Of a stretch of 26,323 nucleotides of DNA, positions 24,514 through 26,323 are shown in pieces; the first letter of the stretch is position 1; each line of letters begins with the position of its first letter. The notes under the pieces are model-generated. The model was not told the origin of the DNA, made no database searches, and saw only the letters and a program-made list of their open reading frames with translations. Source of the DNA: JAVBNU01 sp031551265 (GTDB lineage: Bacteria; Cyanobacteriota; Vampirovibrionia; Gastranaerophilales; Gastranaerophilaceae); NCBI GenBank assembly GCA_031551265.1, contig JAVBNU010000075.1:1-26323 (forward strand), given 5' to 3'. Position numbers and translations under genes: made by a program.

Positions 24514-24807
24514 ACTCGTCTGAAGCTATGATTATTTAAAATCCCTAAATCAATAAATTTGCTAGTGCTTGCTTGCTTTTTATATACTAATTTAATAAAA
24601 ATTTACATATTCTTTATTTTATCAGGCTTGCAGCGGGTTCAAAATAGGGAGAACGGAATAAAATCCACTTATAAAAACAACAGCGACAATTTTGACGATT
24701 ATGGTGATGGTGACAGATAGTTAGCAGAAAAATATTGAGCTTTATGGATTTTTTCTCGGGTTTTGTGTATGCTTGAGCAGTAAACAGTTGGTTGTGAGCG
24801 GTAAGAG
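24514..24807. other. Intergenic gap with a possible gene remnant
   Basis: No complete gene is seen in these 294 bases. A plus-strand frame ends at TAG (24718–24720) with an Asn/Asp-rich tail (KNNSDNFDDYGDGDR) much like the acidic tail of the 162-aa island protein, but it has no credible start and may be a decayed 3' end. Both flanking genes start outward from this gap, so it should hold two promoters; I could not identify them. Confidence 0.35.
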
Positions 24808-26323
24808 TTGAAGTTTAAAAGATTACCTTATATATTTTGTCTGATTATACTTATGGTTGTGTTTTGCTTTTCAAATCGTTCGAGTGCTGAAAATGCAAAT
24901 GTTTATAAGGTTTTGCGAGTTATTAATGGTAATACAATATACCTAGATTTCAACAATGATGGCAAAGCTCAACCTGATGAAAAAGTATTAATCAATGGTA
25001 TAAATGCTTTTGAGGTCAAGCCATCTTCTGCTCTTGATTACCAAATGAATAACTATGATTTGACACAAGATGATGTGTTAGGGCTTGGTTATTTAGGCAA
25101 AGAATTTGCTAAAAAAGCGTTGTTATCCAAGCAAGTTGAAGTTAATTACACAGGTGAAAAACAAGTTGACGATTACGGGCGCCACATAATGTCAATCACA
25201 TATAACAACAAGGATTATGCACAAGAGCTGCTCAAATCAGGTTTAGCAGTAGTCTACAAAAAATCGAATATTGCCGAACAGCTACAAAACTATGAAAACA
25301 TCACAAAAATTAAATCTAATGTCAAAAAAACACAAATTTATAATCTGATTTTGCTGAACAATAGAAATAACAAGTACCACAGCCCAACCTGTGAATATGG
25401 TTTGATGAGCAGTAGTGCGGAATTGGTGAAAAAATCAAGATTTTCCAAGTATAAACCTGCAAATTGTTGTTCAGGTTCTTTTAATAAAAATCATTTCGAC
25501 ATTAAATCATCTTATATAAAACCTGAAAACCTGGTATATCGCCACGAAGAATACCGACTTCAAATAGAAAAACTTATTGACAGTAAATACGTTGAATCTG
25601 ATAGTTATGTCAAATTATTTTTTATTTATCCTGCGAAAAAGTACGATTCAAGCGGTAATACAACTGAAGCAGGTGCTGCTCTCGCTAAAATGATTGACGA
25701 AACTAAAAACACATTAGATATGGCTTTGTTTGGATTTGAGAACCAACCTGAAATTTTAAACGCAATTTTAAAAGCGCAAAAGCGAGGGGTACAGATAAGA
25801 GCGGTTTTTGACATAAATTACAAAGGCAACAACACGTACCCACATACGTTTGACGTTATAAATAAACTTGAAAACGGCACAGTACGTACAGATTATGAGG
25901 TTGATTTTGCCGAATATAAAAAGTTATTGAGTGAAAAAAAAGACCCTAATAATACAATGCCCGGTGCGCTTATGCACAATAAATATGTAATTTCAGATAT
26001 GCAAAAGGTTTGGACAGGCTCGGCGAATGTAAGTGACACTTGCACAGGTGGTTATAATGCAAACATAGTAGGTGTTGTCAACTCAAAAATCGTGGCGTGG
26101 CTTTATACTCGCGATTTTGAATATATGTATGTAGATAATAAATTTCATAAAAATAAACCTGAAACTTATTTGCAGGACGTAAAATTAGCAGATGGCAGTG
26201 AGGTACAGGTGTATTTTTTGCCGGGAAAAGCCGCAAATGCGCAAGGACTTGTTCCAATGATAAAAGCAGCAAAGCAATATCTGTATGGCTTGACGTTCTT
26301 TTACACAAATATGAGTCTGATAA
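24808..26323 (+). CDS. Secreted SNase-like / Ada-like / phospholipase-D fusion, C-terminus beyond window
   Basis: I start at TTG 24808, because it gives a textbook signal peptide (MKFKRLP, hydrophobic core, SSA before ENA); the ATG at 24853 would cut into it, and a TAA at 24802–24804 closes the frame above. Residues about 33–150 resemble thermonuclease (INGNTIYL, NGINAFE, DDYGRHIMSI, LLKSGLAVVYKK), but the usual catalytic Arg and two acidic calcium ligands are replaced. D47–E58 (DFNNDGKAQPDE) is an EF-hand-type calcium loop inserted in it. YHSPTC (C195) to NCC (C220–221) is an Ada-like cysteine module. The PLD domain has H390-N-K392-x4-D397; the second HKD motif, if present, lies past the edge. 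Likely an exported nuclease or phospholipase. Confidence 0.82.
   Translation, partial: MKFKRLPYIFCLIILMVVFCFSNRSSAENANVYKVLRVINGNTIYLDFNNDGKAQPDEKVLINGINAFEVKPSSALDYQMNNYDLTQDDVLGLGYLGKEFAKKALLSKQVEVNYTGEKQVDDYGRHIMSITYNNKDYAQELLKSGLAVVYKKSNIAEQLQNYENITKIKSNVKKTQIYNLILLNNRNNKYHSPTCEYGLMSSSAELVKKSRFSKYKPANCCSGSFNKNHFDIKSSYIKPENLVYRHEEYRLQIEKLIDSKYVESDSYVKLFFIYPAKKYDSSGNTTEAGAALAKMIDETKNTLDMALFGFENQPEILNAILKAQKRGVQIRAVFDINYKGNNTYPHTFDVINKLENGTVRTDYEVDFAEYKKLLSEKKDPNNTMPGALMHNKYVISDMQKVWTGSANVSDTCTGGYNANIVGVVNSKIVAWLYTRDFEYMYVDNKFHKNKPETYLQDVKLADGSEVQVYFLPGKAANAQGLVPMIKAAKQYLYGLTFFYTNMSLI

Noticed and set aside
24620..24660. GGGTTCAAAAT resembling a tRNA T loop, as a possible right att site
   Set aside because: No flanking stem pairs and it shares no sequence with the left tRNA half.

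Overview
The window is AT-rich DNA from a diderm (LPS-type outer membrane) bacterium. The lptB–lptF/G pair shows LPS export. Low GC, short intergenic spaces, cyanobacterial-type palindromes and many proteins with a short N-terminal F(K)G motif make me suspect the non-photosynthetic sister group of Cyanobacteria (Vampirovibrionia/Gastranaerophilales). That lineage call is inference only; there is no rRNA or marker gene here to settle it.

Left part (1–12171), mostly housekeeping. A GH13 glucan-active enzyme runs off the left edge (minus strand). Diverging from it are two related, low-complexity proteins (1016 and 372 aa) and a 47-aa protein that repeats both ends of the 372-aa one. Next comes an operon with a good promoter: lptB, an LptF/LptG permease and an exported phosphodiester glycosidase. 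A 361-base gap packed with palindromes separates it from a convergent PHP-domain phosphoesterase. The PHP gene shares a symmetric -10 region with a divergent operon (multipass membrane protein plus zinc ribbon), followed by a small winged-helix protein.

Middle part (12192–24513), an accessory island. Its left edge is the 3' half of a tRNA, with tRNA homology stopping at the anticodon loop, as at a tRNA integration site. Inside are a DUF6471-like gene, a zinc ribbon, a large membrane-associated protein with an internal duplication, several orphan proteins, and a tight five-gene operon (17372–23604). The operon encodes a membrane-anchored AAA+ ATPase, a two-TM protein, a truncated AAA+ paralogue with Walker A and B destroyed, a 989-aa protein with a bactofilin-like beta-solenoid and a membrane tail, and a 78-aa tail-anchored protein. 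A convergent HExxH metalloprotease follows. Eight island proteins share an N-terminal F(K)G-type motif and many carry glycine-rich membrane hairpins. I see no integrase, transposase, phage structural gene or CRISPR array. The operon is the best candidate for an undescribed system: an ATPase/pseudo-ATPase pair acting with a solenoid scaffold at a membrane.

Right edge (24808–26323): a secreted protein joining an SNase-like domain, an Ada-like cysteine module and a phospholipase-D domain, cut by the window end.
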